Source: Viola odorata (Eukaryota > Streptophyta > Magnoliopsida > Malpighiales > Violaceae). From it: a stretch of DNA of 64,000 nt. Positions 22,757 to 34,388 of the stretch are shown here, in pieces. The notes under the pieces were generated by a model. That model made no database searches and was not told the origin of the DNA. It saw only the letters and a list, made by a program, of their open reading frames with translations. The stretch covers positions 32,706,040 through 32,770,039 of the forward strand of contig OY829546.1 of the NCBI GenBank assembly GCA_963691705.1, given 5' to 3'. Made by a program: the position numbers and the translations under genes. Position 1 is the first letter of the stretch. The number at the start of each line of letters is the position of its first letter.

Positions 22757-23500
22757 GAACATGGATGCATGTAGGTGTGTTGTTACGCTCCTGCCGAGAA
22801 ACTTCATTGGATGAAGTTTGGGCTAAATCAAGAGCATGATTTTACACATGATACACCATTTAATAATGAAGAGTAGCAATGATGGAATTTAAAACCAAGA
22901 GGCTCAAATGATTTGAAGTTGGACCTTGAGGGATTCAAGTAATTTATCATCTTTTAGAGATATGTTGAAATTTGGGAATAGCATGACAAACACAGTCCCA
23001 GCATTAAGAGTCATCTCGATTGTTCTGATGTAGGCATGTTAATACTCCAAAAATTTGGTGTCTAAAAGAGCAATCCTAGCTGTAACAGGAAGACCTTTAC
23101 GACCATGATAGGTTAGAGCTAAGCGAATAACACTGAAATGAAGATGAGTATAGCCTTGAGATATCCAGCTGTGTGGAAGTTTTTGAGGGATCTAACCAAC
23201 CGTTTAGTTTTAGTTTAGGAGATTAAGTGTTGATCAAAACGAGAAGCTTGTATGTACTCTTTTACGGCTTTGGGTTGGTGTTTCATAAGGCTAGATTTTA
23301 AATAAGAAGTAGCATGTCTATTAAAAGTAAGGTAAGGATTTACAAGGGGTAGTTTAGTATTTGAGATTTTTTGTTCCTCAGATAAATAATTGATTTCATA
23401 AAGAAAATTAACCTTAATTGAAGAAGTGGTTCTGAGTGTTGTTGGTGGGCTAGATGAGGGTAGTGATAAACTTGTAGACATGGCTGGAAATACTCCATCC
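22757..23500 (-). pseudogene. Decayed pararetrovirus-like segment with movement-protein-like region
   Basis: The minus-strand frame at 23481-23215 is open for 88 codons. Frames after it (23215-22900) show patterns such as HFSVIRLALTYHG-like and FVMLFPNFNMSL, interrupted by frameshifts. These resemble the 30K-type movement protein found at the start of Caulimoviridae polyproteins. Endogenous copies are common in plant genomes and normally inert. No reverse transcriptase part was found in the window. Alternative: a retrotransposon that acquired a movement-protein-like domain. Confidence 0.45.
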
Positions 23501-23866
23501 CTACGCCTTTTTTCTAAGCTTTACCAATCATTCTAACTATACAACCTCAACCTTTAAAAAATAGAGGTTTCGTGGGTATTAATATGGGCTGCTTCAGCAA
23601 CCTGTTCACCCAACCATGAGATCCAGTATTCTAGCAATTCTAGAGAAAAACAAGCGTCATCATTTTCTCTAAGAACCCGTGAATAGTTTCTCACTACTCA
23701 AAAGGTTTGCTAAGAAGTCTACTAAAAGGCACCTACATGTATTGGTTCTTAAAGGCCAAAGAGTGCCCCGGGTGCATACCTAGTGTAATGTTATGACGTG
23801 ACATTGTTGTTGGAACATCGCTCTTATATAAAATGTTGAACATGTATGTGGTTACTAGTTGGGTAT
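23501..23866. other. Left flank of the Ogre-like element, no gene assigned
   Basis: No convincing coding. It may be the upstream part of the pararetrovirus-like copy. It ends with GGTAT (23862-23866), the left target duplication of the Ogre-like element. Confidence 0.4.
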
Positions 23867-26585
23867 TGTAGATACCCGATTTTTGACACACTTTTTAGCA
23901 CTTTTTTCGTTTATCGCATTATTAGCTTGTTTAAATCGAATCTCTGTCGATTTTCGATCATTTGTTGTTTATCTTACTATTCTGCTTCATTTCGTGTTAT
24001 TTTAGTTTTTCGCCTTTTTTCGTCATTTCGAACTGTTATCAGGTTCCGGACGAGCTTTTACGCTTTAAATAAAATATTTCCATTTAGGGAGTTGAGTCCG
24101 AATTTTTGTTCGCATCATTTCATCCCTTGTATTTTATTACACGTCGTAGTGGTTTTCGTTCGGATTTATTATCGGTTTGTTGCCCGAACTCTATTAGGCC
24201 CGAACGAGCTTTTAGCCTTTAAATAAAATATTTCCATTTAGGGAGTTGAGTTCGAATTTTCGTTCGCGTCATTTTGTTCCTTGCATTTTATTACACGTCG
24301 TAGTCATTGTCGTTCGAATTTATTATCAGTTTTTATGAGATTTCTCGTACTAATAGTTCGAACCATTTAATTAAGCATTAAGCATTTTTTCACTCACTTT
24401 GATCACAGCCGTTGGATCAACATACTTTGACTCAAAGTATGCAAGATCAACGGCTCATTCTTTCCTTTCCACCCTTACCATCACCCATTAAGACCATTAA
24501 ATCATTTTCATCATCACGTACCCCTTTTTTCTTTATGAATTCAATGCCCCTTCTCCTTCACGTTTGCCACCAGTCGCTTCCTTTCCAATCAGTAGAAGCT
24601 TCCATTTCTTCCCAGCCACAAAACACAAAACTTGCTCACCACTCCGGACTGCCCAAGCCACTCGCCGTTGAAGCCCGCGCCCACGCCCACGCGCGCCCGT
24701 TTCACCACAAACGTCCTCGAGCTCTTGCCTATAAATACCCTGCCCTTCTACCCTTAAAATTCACAAGTGGACGCACTCTCAACCCCTTCAGAAAAAAACA
24801 GTAAGCAAAGCACCAGTTACATGCCTTAATCAATCCTCCATTTTCATTTTTTTACTGCATTATTTTGTTAATTTTTTTCTTGCTTTCTTTGGCCGATTTC
24901 TTACTTGTTTTAATGCCATGATTTTCCGCACAATATATAGTTAACTCGTCTGCTTTTAGTTAGATTATTTGCTTGACATTTCGTTTGAAATAAATTGCTC
25001 ATTTTTATGTGAAAACACAAGTTTATTTCTTCTTAATTTTCTTGTTTTTGTTTACTATTTTTGGCTGGGTTTAACTGCTACGGGATTAAGGAAATTTTCT
25101 GGGGTATTTTTATCTCCAATCCGGCCATTTTGGCCGGATTGAAGCTTCCTTGGTCGCCGGCCATGGTGCCGGCGACGCAAGGAAGAAGATGAAGTGAGGG
25201 TTGGGTTTTTGGCACGGGAAGAGGAGAGGGAAAAGGTGACGGGATTAAGCTCGTCCTTCTCCTTTTAAAAAACAGATGGGCCTTGGCTTGGCCAAGCCCA
25301 TCTGTTCCCATTTTTTTTAATTTCAGCATGCGTGGGCCCAGCCCATTAAAATTTCGTCAATTGTACGAGTCACTTTATTTTTGTGTTTATTTAATAACTC
25401 GTATGCCATATTTAATTAATAACTCGTATGCTCTTTTTTCGTAATTATGACATGAAAAATCGTATGAAATATTCGTATGCTTTTTTTGTACAATTATGCC
25501 ATGTAAAATCGTATGAAATGCTCGTATGCTCTTTTTTCGTAATGATGCCATGTTTAAAATCGTATGAAATATTCGTATGTTATTTTTGTAATTTGTGTTG
25601 TGACTAATTGTTGTAGATTATCCGTATGCCATGTGTATTTAATTAATTGCTTCCTTGTTAGAAATTAATTAAATGTTCGTATGTACTTTTATTATTTATT
25701 ATTATTTTCAAACTATTACTAACACTCTCGCTTCGTAGGGTAAAATTTCAGTTCACGCAACGTAAGTACGCTTTATACCCCTCTTTTATTTTATTCAATA
25801 CTTTCCGCAAATATTATTCATATGCTTGTTTATTTAGATATATTAAACTAGAAATTGTACATTCGTATGCATGACTTTTAAAAATCGTTGAAAATACCCA
25901 CATGCACAACCTGTTTAAAAGACTCGCTTTTCATGCCATAAAATTAATTGTTATGCATTGATACATGTGTATGGTGGCTTCGATCCCACGTGGTTTATTT
26001 GCATTCATTAAATTGGTATTTTGCTAGTTTTATCCATGATAGATCACGTAGTAATTAATTAATCATGCATAAAAAGGGGGGAACGTCCGCTCTAGCATAC
26101 AAACAAATGGTAACCCCGTCCTTCGGTCCCGATCAGAAATAACAATGTCCGTGTCAAAAATTATTTACTCATTTTCGTGTCGAAAATTGTTTAAGTAATC
26201 GGAAAGTGGCCTAATTTTCGTAACAGGATTTCGGTTGACGCTCTACGATCGCTTACCATATAAATGATTGGAAAGTGGCCCGTTTCTGTGCCCGGGATTG
26301 GTTGACATTCTGCGATTATTTACTCATTTTCGTGTCAAAAATTAAACATAGTAAACACCTTCCCACTTTATAACCTGTAACCTTTTTAAAGGATGTGACT
26401 CGGGTGCCTAACACCTTCCCGAGTCCATAATACGACCTCGAACCTTCGTTCTTTGGTTTAGACCCAAGCCTTAATTTTTTTATTTTTTATGCCATGACTA
26501 TTAGGTTCCCTAAACCTTAGAAAATTAGGGTGGCGACTTCATTTGCATTATGCGAGGCATCCATCCTAAAAAAGGGGGTGTGACA
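23867..26585 (+). repeat. 5' LTR of the Ogre-like element (2.7 kb)
   Basis: Starts TGTAGATACCCG and ends GGGGGTGTGACA. TATAAATA is at 24730-24737. It is closely similar to the 3' LTR along its length. It differs by a missing block near 26565, where the 3' LTR has about 40 extra bases, and by lacking one of the two copies of a roughly 165-bp segment seen at 36690-37010. Confidence 0.88.
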
Positions 26586-26588
26586 ATT

Positions 26589-26606
26589 TGGCGACTTCAA
26601 CTAGGG
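26589..26606 (+). other. Primer-binding site of the Ogre-like element
   Basis: TGGCGACTTCAACTAGGG starts three bases after the 5' LTR. Ogre elements are known to use a site beginning TGGCGACT, usually assigned to tRNA-Arg. The assignment of the tRNA here is from family knowledge. Confidence 0.65.
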
Positions 26607-27650
26607 ACTTTAGGGTTGAAGCCGATTTTATGGTTTTTATTTTTATTTTTATTCACTTGCTTTATTGATTTGTTTTCGTGATTGCTATTTGTTATATGCT
26701 TTGATCAATTGTCATACTCATGCATAGTGCCCTACACCCAAGGGACAATTACCAAATAGGCTTAGGAGGGTAGTAGTGACGCCCTAGGACACGTGTCCTG
26801 GGTAGTGTTCACCAACCCCACTCGGACGAACCCCTACAATCAGTCGAAAGGTTGCACGGTTCCGCAAGGAATCGGTTGACACTGGCCGACACTTTAGGGA
26901 CCATTCTATGGTATCGTTCGGAAACTTTGCGGCCGTTAGAAATTAGTCGACGTCAAAGCCTCGCATATATATCATTTTGTTTGTTAACAGCTTTGATTAT
27001 CCTATTTTTACGTTCTTATTTTTTTTCACATGTGAATAAAAAATGTAGTAAAATAATTTATTCATTTTACTGACACTTGAACTCTGTTCTTATTTTTCCG
27101 CAAGACCCATTCTGCTTGTTCAAATGACAGTGCCTACGTTACTTTCACTTGATACTTTTGGGGGAAGAGGTTTTGAGAACCAAGCTGCATGAGGGGATAC
27201 GTTGAAATCCGGTTTCATTCCCGATATTACGGCCAAGATTGGGATGGAGGAAGTGGTGATACAAAAAGGAGAGATTGTGTCATTAGAATATTTTTTATGA
27301 GCAAGAGGATCTCGACTCCCAAGGTTGACGACTTCAAAAGAAAGATCATACATCGGCTACCTACGGATTTTTATCTTTTCACCCCATGTAACAATGTTCC
27401 TAGACTTTGTCTACAAATATTTTGATAGAGTTAGATAGTCAATCCAACTTATAATGGTTGTACCCTTTTTTTGACGGAAAAATTAATGACAAAGTCCGTA
27501 ATTATTCGGATAATTATGAAATGTGTTTTTCTTTCTTTCACACATCCAAAAGATATTAAACGGCTATCGCCCATGATCAAAATAACCTTCCCCAAAATAA
27601 ACCACATATAAAGCCTACCAAAAAAAAAACAAAAGGCTGACCTTTGAAAT
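26607..27650 (+). other. 5' internal region of the Ogre-like element, no intact ORF
   Basis: Ogre elements carry an extra ORF upstream of gag. Here only short broken frames are visible, and I cannot identify such an ORF. Otherwise nothing is recognised. Confidence 0.4.
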
Positions 27651-27654
27651 AAAA

Positions 27655-28430
27655 ACACACTAAAAAATTCATAACGTAAGGATGACAGTTTTTCTAGGGT
27701 TCGGCCGCACGCTCTTTTACCTTGGCCAATATGAATGCGATTTGCTCTAAGTTTCCACTCAGCCAAAACATGAAAGACGTTGATAACAGGCTGAAGATTG
27801 TCCATAACAAATATGGGATTTTTCTGGACAGCGCATCTCCCACAAAAAATTCACAACGCAAGGATAGTTGTTTCTTCTCGGTTTCAGCCGCGCACTCGTT
27901 TGTCCTGGCCAATATGAATGTGATTGGCTCCAAGTTTCCCCTCGGCCAAAACATGAAACGCGTTTATAACAGGCTTAATATTTCCCATACCAAGGATGGG
28001 ATTTTTCTGGGCAGCGCATCTCTCACAAAAAATTTAGAACGCAAGGATAGTCGTTTCTTCTCGGTTTCAGCCACGCACTCTTTTGTCTTGGCCAATATGA
28101 ATGTGATTAGCTCCAAGTTTATCGTTAGCCAAAACATGAAAGACGTTGATAACAAGCTGAAGATTGCCTATACCAAAGATGGGATTTTTCTAGGCAGTGC
28201 ATCACTCAAAAATAATTTATACGTAAGGATGATAGATTTTCTCGAGTTCTGCCGCACACTCTTTTACCTTGGCCAATATGAATGTGATTGGCTCCAAGTT
28301 TCCACTCGGCCAAAACATGAAAGACGTTGATAACAGGCCGAAGATTGCCCATATCGAAGATGGGATTTTTCTGGCCAGCGCATCACTCGCAAACAATTTA
28401 GACGTAAGAATGACTGAAAATATGCGGTTT
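27655..28430 (+). repeat. Tandem repeat, about 183-bp unit, four copies
   Basis: The string TGGCCAATATGAATG recurs at 27723, 27906, 28089 and 28270, so the spacing is 183, 183 and 181 bp. Each unit also contains CCAAAACATGAAA and GATGGGATTTTTCTGG. Because 183 is divisible by three, an open frame persists across the array (27722-28330). It gives a repeated peptide, but there is no sign that it is translated. Confidence 0.85.
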
Positions 28431-28969
28431 CATCGGGAAACGCGATTTGTTGCCTCTCCTCGCACCGTATCGGGTCCTTGGCCTCTAGGCATGATTTTGA
28501 AGCCATCATCAAATCCCATACTTCACCAAAAGATAGGTCTTGACCCCTCATAGCTCCAAATCCATAACATGACCCTCATCGCTCTACTCCTCGAGCTCAA
28601 GACTTTTGGACACAAGGCCTCGCTCCTCAATTGTCGACGTGCAAAACACATCAAAAAAAAAGGGAGGGAAGATTTTCCGAGCATGATAACACTAGCTACT
28701 TACATCAGTTTGCTTCAAGGGTTTTCATTGATAGTATCCAAGATCACGTTGCCTCGTTAAAATGAATGAAAACTCCCTTCGCCTCTCCACCGAAAACACC
28801 AATCCAAGATACGCCCGTTTCTCGTTCCCCCTAAAAGTATCAAGTGAAAGAGTGACCGGAAGATTGATTAAAGCATCATGGAGGCCTCGGGATTGCATGT
28901 CATACGCATATTATCACTTATACTTACCACTTTTTCTCTTCACTTGCTTTTCAAGTTGACAATAGCTCC

Positions 28970-30865
28970 TCGAAAGTGAACTACTCCGCCCAGGCTCCCC
29001 GTGACTAGGCTTCAAGCACGAAAAATGCCGAACAAGCTAAGACATAAGAGATGTTGGCTGCTAGGATTACAGAATTGGAAGAACAAGTTAGGGTTACTAC
29101 AGAGAGGGCTGCTCAGGCCGAAAAATAGCGAGATGAAGCAACCACTGAATTCCCACCCGGTTTTGATCCAAATCAAATGATGGGACCTTCCTCATCCGCC
29201 ATCACTGGATCATCAGGACCCCAATCATCTTCTGTCCCTAGGGGACAATGGAAATGGACCAATCTTTTCGTTGCACCTATCACCACAAACCCTGTAGTCA
29301 ACACGGGTGGAGAGATTGCTACCATTGTGCAACATTCTTTGGTTAACCTTACTTTGAACCCGGGTCAAAACCTGATTCATCAAGAATCCCAGGGCGTTCG
29401 CCCTCCTTAGAGTCACTCTACTCAAGTCGTGATTCCCGATCCCATGGGAATTCGGCCTCCCTTTGTCAATCCCACGCAACCACCACTCACGTCAACACCT
29501 CTACTACCCCTTTGCCCTAACACTGTCATCATAGAAACACCAAATATGGATAGATTGAGCCTACTAGAGGAAAGGCTCAGAGCTATTGAAGGAACAGACC
29601 CCTTTGACCCCACAGGACCAGCCGACATGTGCATGGTCCCAGGGATCATAATGCCTCCGAAATACAAAATTCTGGATTTCGAGAATTACACTAGGATCGA
29701 GTGCCCAAAAACTCACCTCAAGGCCTATTGCAACCACCACTCACGTCAACACCTCTACTACCCCTTTGCCCTAACACTGTCATCATAGAAACACCAAATA
29801 TGGATAGATTGAGCCTACTAGAGGAAAGGCTCAGAGCTATTGAAGGAACAGACCCCTTTGACCCCACAGGACCAGCCGACATGTGCATGGTCCCAGGGAT
29901 CATAATGCCTCCGAAATACAAAATTCTGGATTTCGAGAATTACACTAGGATCGAGTGCCCAAAAACTCACCTCAAGGCCTATTGCAACAAAATATCCGAT
30001 ATGATACACAATGAACCTTTGTTGATCCATCTATTCAGGGAGAGCTTGACCAAGAACGCATTGACTTAGGATCAAAATCAGGACTTGGAGAGATTTGTCT
30101 GACGCCTTCTTCAAACAATACAAGTTCAACATGGAGGTAGCACCAGACCATTCTGATCTCCAGAATCTTGAGAAAAAATAGAAGAATCGGTGAAAACTTA
30201 TGCTCAGAGGTGGAGAGAACTAGCTTCTAGGATGTCTCCTCTTTTGAATGACAAAGAGCTCTTGTCAATTTTTGTGGACACCTTCAAAACTCCTTACTAC
30301 ACCTATCTTATCTCCAATCCATCGAGTAGCTTTTCCGACACGGTTCTAGTCGCCGAGAGGGTAGAACATGGAATTAAGTCTGGGAGGATCGTTGTTTCCA
30401 CACCCGAAGTAACACCTAAGAAAGAGCCTATCATAAAGAAAGATGCCAACTTTGCCTCTCACCAGCCTAGCTACAGGCCACCTTTCGCGCCACCTTCACA
30501 ATACCCTGCACCATTCCCATCGCCTCCATATAACCCACTAAACAACCAAAATAACCCAAGTAATCATTGGAACCAGGATCCACTGCCACCTCTTCCCGTT
30601 CCTCTGGGGGAGATTTACAAACATCTCTTGACAGTCAGGTAGATTGCGCCGATCCCACCCCTACTTTTCCAACCTCCTTACCGGAGGTGGTATGACCCCA
30701 ACGCAAAGTGCGAGTACCATTCTGGAGCGTCGGGCCATCCTCTAGAACATTGTTTTGCCTTCAAAAGAAAGGTTAATCACTTACTTAAGAGCGGATGAAT
30801 TTCTTTCGAAGGGTTAGCCAAAGGACCTAACACAATCGCCAATCCACTTCCGAACTAGGCCCTAG
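28970..30865 (+). pseudogene. Ogre-type gag, broken by stops and a tandem duplication
   Basis: In order: a coiled-coil stretch (about 29050-29130), a P/S/T-rich linker, then LEERLRAIEG and the core FENYTRIECPKTHLKAYCN at about 29680-29985. This is followed by YAQRWRELASRMSPLL and FVDTFKTPYYTYL at about 30200-30300, a proline-rich region, and a zinc-knuckle-like CEYHSGASGHPLEHC at about 30705-30755. This is the Ogre gag pattern. Stops occur near 29408, 30067, 30100, 30640 and 30796. A 254-bp exact duplication (29476-29983) shifts the frame. No protease follows. Confidence 0.8.
29476..29983 (+). repeat. Exact 254-bp tandem duplication inside gag
   Basis: 29476-29729 and 29730-29983 read identically by eye. 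The string GCAAC sits at the start of each copy and again at 29984-29988, a 5-bp microhomology at the junctions. Because 254 is not a multiple of three, the second copy is out of frame with the first. Confidence 0.9.
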
Positions 30866-31387
30866 GCAGTGGGGGTTTTATATAGAGCTCGTGAAGAAAC
30901 CTGGGGAGCCCATGTGCAACCAGTCGCCATCGTGCTTTCGGATGTCTCCCTATTGCACATCTTTTTGTTTTGTTTTGTTGTCCTTCTTCCCTAAAATTGG
31001 CAAAAACTTTTGATAAATAAATAAATCGGTATACCCCATGTCTTTAATGGTAAATAAATTATCACCGTAACTGAGGATGAGATTGGGGGTTCCACATGAG
31101 TTGGTCTATTCAAATAAAAGGTTCGGAGAAGGAGATAATCCCTCGTCATGAGAAGTTAGAAAGGATAAACTTGGGGGCAAATGATAAAAGTCTAAAGGAA
31201 TGACATAAGAAACATAAACACTTGACGCTAATCCATAGTGATGAGCTCCTTACATACAAATCATAGCTGCAATGGGATTCCCAATCAACATACTTAATGC
31301 GTTCTTGTTCTAAAGAAAAAATGACACAAACGTCCAATCAACGTACTTAATGCGCTCTTGTTCTATAAAAAATGATGACACAAAGTC
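30866..31387 (+). other. Ogre-like internal region after gag, no coding recognised
   Basis: Protease and RT would be expected here. None is seen in any frame, so the deletion point lies close to 30870. A short direct repeat (CAACGTACTTAATGCG type) occurs near 31287 and 31338. Confidence 0.45.
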
Positions 31388-31700
31388 TGAATTTTGATAT
31401 ATCCCCGCTCGGATCACATCTCTTCCACAAAGACTGAATTTTGCGGTATCCCCGCTCGGATCACATCTCTTCCTCAAAGTTCAAATTTTGCGGTATCCCC
31501 GCTAGGATCACATCTCTTCCTCAAAATTTTACAGTATCCCCGCTCGGATCACATCTCTTCCTCAAAATCTGAATTTTGCGGTATCCCCACTCGGATCACA
31601 TCTATTCATCAATGTCTGAATTTTGCGGTGTCCTCGCTCGGATCTCTTTTTGCGTCAATGTCCTAATTTTACGGTGCCCCCATTCAGATCTCAACTTGCC
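31388..31700 (+). repeat. Tandem array, 47-bp unit, about seven copies
   Basis: GGATCACATCTCTTC or close variants recur at 31411, 31458, 31505, 31546, 31593 and 31640, with a last diverged copy near 31686. Unit consensus includes GCGGTATCCCCGCTCGG. It lies in the 3' non-coding part of the Ogre-like element, a region known in this lineage to spawn tandem repeats. Confidence 0.85.
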
Positions 31701-33360
31701 TCGCTATCAGGGAAGTTTTCCTTCACATTTTCGCAATTTCCTTCTCCAATTTATGTTTCCGCAACTTACATTTTCGCAATTTTAAAATTCCTACGATTTA
31801 CATTGCTACAAATGTGTGCGCATATTGTTTGCTAAAATCCTTAACTTTCACAAATATATATATATATATTACTTGAGCTATAAAAAAATCCTACGTTTTT
31901 AGATCAAGCATGTTCATCATTTTATCACGTCACGGATAACTTGTGCGTTAATTAGAAATTATATAAACATACATGATCTTGTCTGTTAACTCTTATATCC
32001 ATGACATGTTTTAGATGTAAGCAGTCACAAACATATCCCTGTGAGTAATTTGGGCCTTCACGCCTCGTTCCATTCATGAGTGTAAATGCTAAGCTAAGTG
32101 CTAGTTAGTTTTGTATAATATCCAGGGTACATGAACCATCAGACATGGGATAACAGTAAGATGACATTGGACTTTGCTTTTGCTCTTCTTCCACATTTTA
32201 ATTTTTAACTTTTTGCCCTCAAACACATATTTTGTACACCATGTATGACTCTATCAAGCACCCAAAAGCCTTTTATTTTCTCCTAACCAAGTGAGTAGTG
32301 CTCGACTGGGACCGCTAAACTGGAGTTGAAAATACACATCAAGCAAGGGAACGACAAGAAAGCCTTTAGGGGATCGCTGACAAATTAACGTCAGAAGAAG
32401 GCCGAATAAATCAAGACTTGAAGGCCTCTGCCGAAGATAGAAATGAGAACGGATCGGACAAAAAAGAGAGATTGTACTTGCTTTGCTTGCAAAAAAAAAA
32501 AAGAAAAAAAAAAGAGTGTTCAAGGAACACCATCAACAAAACAATAGCAGAAGCAAGTACATACAAAAAACTGTCAAACATCAAACAACAAAAATGATCT
32601 CAAAAGGAAATGAGATCATTCCCTGCGAATATCACAAAACTTGGGGCACAGTGCCCTCAAAACAATTCTGAAGGAACATCTACAATAAAAAATTCAAGAA
32701 TTTGTGCACTTTGCCCTCGCCACAATCAAATCATCGAGCATCGTTCACCACAATTTGTCATTATCGCAACCAGTCGTTGAACACAAACTCATTAAAATCT
32801 TTCACCAAAAAAGAAAGAACGCAACACTTTTCCTTTTCTTCTACAAATTCCTCCTTTTTTTTCCCTCGCAAAGTCCTCTTGATTATTAGCAGGCCCATGC
32901 ATGTGAATCTTTCACTCAGATTGACATTACAAATTTAATTTTTGTGCTATGTTTATTGCATTTTTAGGAGTGTAAACACATAGCCCTATTTTCTGAGCGT
33001 GAGCGTAAACACTAATATCTGGTGAGGATTGCTTACGACTGCATGTCATGGGAAAGTCTTGTTCTTGAGGTCGTTATTTCCTGAACAAGATGTAGATGTT
33101 ATCTAGACTTGAATAAATCATGTTTATATAACGAAAATTGAACGAACGATTCCTCCAAAAAATACTTGAGTTGGTTTTCTCTTAAACAAAGAAATCATTT
33201 TTGGTCCAAATAAAAGACTTGGGGGCAAGCCGAGGTTTAAATGTAGGAATATGGTATATTTCTCATATATGTCATCTGCTCTCTCTTTTTCCATATGTTG
33301 TTGCTTCGTGTTTGTTTCCTCCTTATTTGGAGAATACTGATATGGAAGTCAACTTCGGTA
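31701..33360 (+). other. Non-coding 3' region of the Ogre-like element
   Basis: AT-rich, with homopolymer runs near 31853-31868 (TA) and 32488-32512 (A). No coding sequence was recognised. Confidence 0.45.
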
Positions 33361-33373
33361 AAACTTCACGTTG

Positions 33374-33540
33374 TCATGGTTCTTTGATAAGAAATCATTG
33401 TAATGCCCTCGTCTTGGGTTTTCATCAAAATCCAATCAATGTCGAAGGGAGAACGTTACCACTCCTCAGTCATGGGTCTTTGATAAGAAATCGTTGTAAT
33501 GCCCTCGTCTTGGATTTTCATCAAAATCTAATCAAAATTC
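33374..33540 (+). repeat. 97-bp direct duplication
   Basis: The segment beginning CATGGTTCTTTGATAAGAAA at about 33376 recurs at about 33473 with a few differences (CATGGGTCTTTGATAAGAAA). Both copies continue through GTAATGCCCTCGTCTTGG and TTTTCATCAAAATC. Part of the tandem-repeat-prone 3' region. Confidence 0.7.
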
Positions 33541-33780
33541 GAATGGAGTGCATTACCACTCCCCAAACAACTTCATGCGGCAGATCACGCTCCCTCACGA
33601 TCAAAACATCAAATGTGGTGGCTCTCAACCACTCACAAAAGCGGTGGCTTCCAACCATTCAAAGAAATTTCCCTCAATATCCGACCAAAGGTACGTTGCT
33701 TTGAACCCAAGGTACGTTCCAAACTCTCATTTAAATTTCTGTCAAACGTATGGACTGCGAGTGCTACCCTCGCCCTACGT

Positions 33781-34256
33781 AAGCGACTATGTCTTTCAAT
33801 TCATGTCTATCTAAATACTCCTCCTTGAGCGACTATATTTTTCAATTCCTGCATATCTAGATACTTCTCCTTGAGCGACTACTTTTCTGCATATCTAAAT
33901 ACTCCTCCTTGAGCGACTATGTCTTTCAATTCATGTCTATCTAAATACTCCTCCTTGAGCGACTATATTTTTCAATTCTTGTCTATCTACTACTCCTCCT
34001 TGAGATAGTATATCTTTAAATTCCTGTCTATCTACTCCTCCTCCTTGAGCGACTATATCTTTAAATTCCTGTCTATCTACTACTCCTCCTTGAGCGACTA
34101 TATCTTTACATTCATGTCTATCTACTGCTTCTCGTTGAGCGACTATATCTTTAAATTCCTGTCTATCTACTACTCCTCCTTGAGTGACTATATTCTCACA
34201 TAATTCTACATTTCTGCATAATTACTACTCCTTCTTGAGTGACTATATTTTACTTT
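33781..34256 (+). repeat. Tandem array, about 46-47-bp unit, ten or eleven copies
   Basis: GCGACTAT or GTGACTAT recurs at 33783, 33829, 33913, 33959 and onward to about 34236. The unit contains TCCTCCTTGAGCGACTA and TGTCTATCTA. One copy is about 39-45 bp, so length varies. The sequence is unrelated to the array at 31388, yet the period is nearly the same. Confidence 0.85.
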
Positions 34257-34372
34257 TTCGCATAATTCCACGTCTCAACCGATTATGATGCATTCAAAAT
34301 GAGGTAATACTTGGGGCAAATGTCTTTACTACTAATCAAAAATCTCAATTACACTGCATTTTTTATCAGACA

Positions 34373-34388
34373 GTAAAGAGAGGGCAAC
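34373..34388 (+). other. Polypurine tract of the Ogre-like element
   Basis: AGTAAAGAGAGGG followed by CAAC directly precedes the 3' LTR start at 34389. Purine-rich and correctly placed for second-strand priming. Confidence 0.65.

Noticed and set aside
24412..24804. 130-codon plus-strand frame, P/S/H-rich, in the Ogre 5' LTR
   Set aside because: It spans the LTR promoter and TATA box, and the matching frames in the 3' LTR (34933-35353) are shifted, so it is not a conserved protein.
27722..28330. 202-codon frame over the 183-bp tandem repeat
   Set aside because: The frame stays open because the unit length is divisible by three. There is no start context or domain to support a gene.
31388..34256. 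Repeat arrays considered as CRISPR-like
   Set aside because: Units are contiguous without unique spacers, in a plant retrotransposon. A CRISPR array is excluded.
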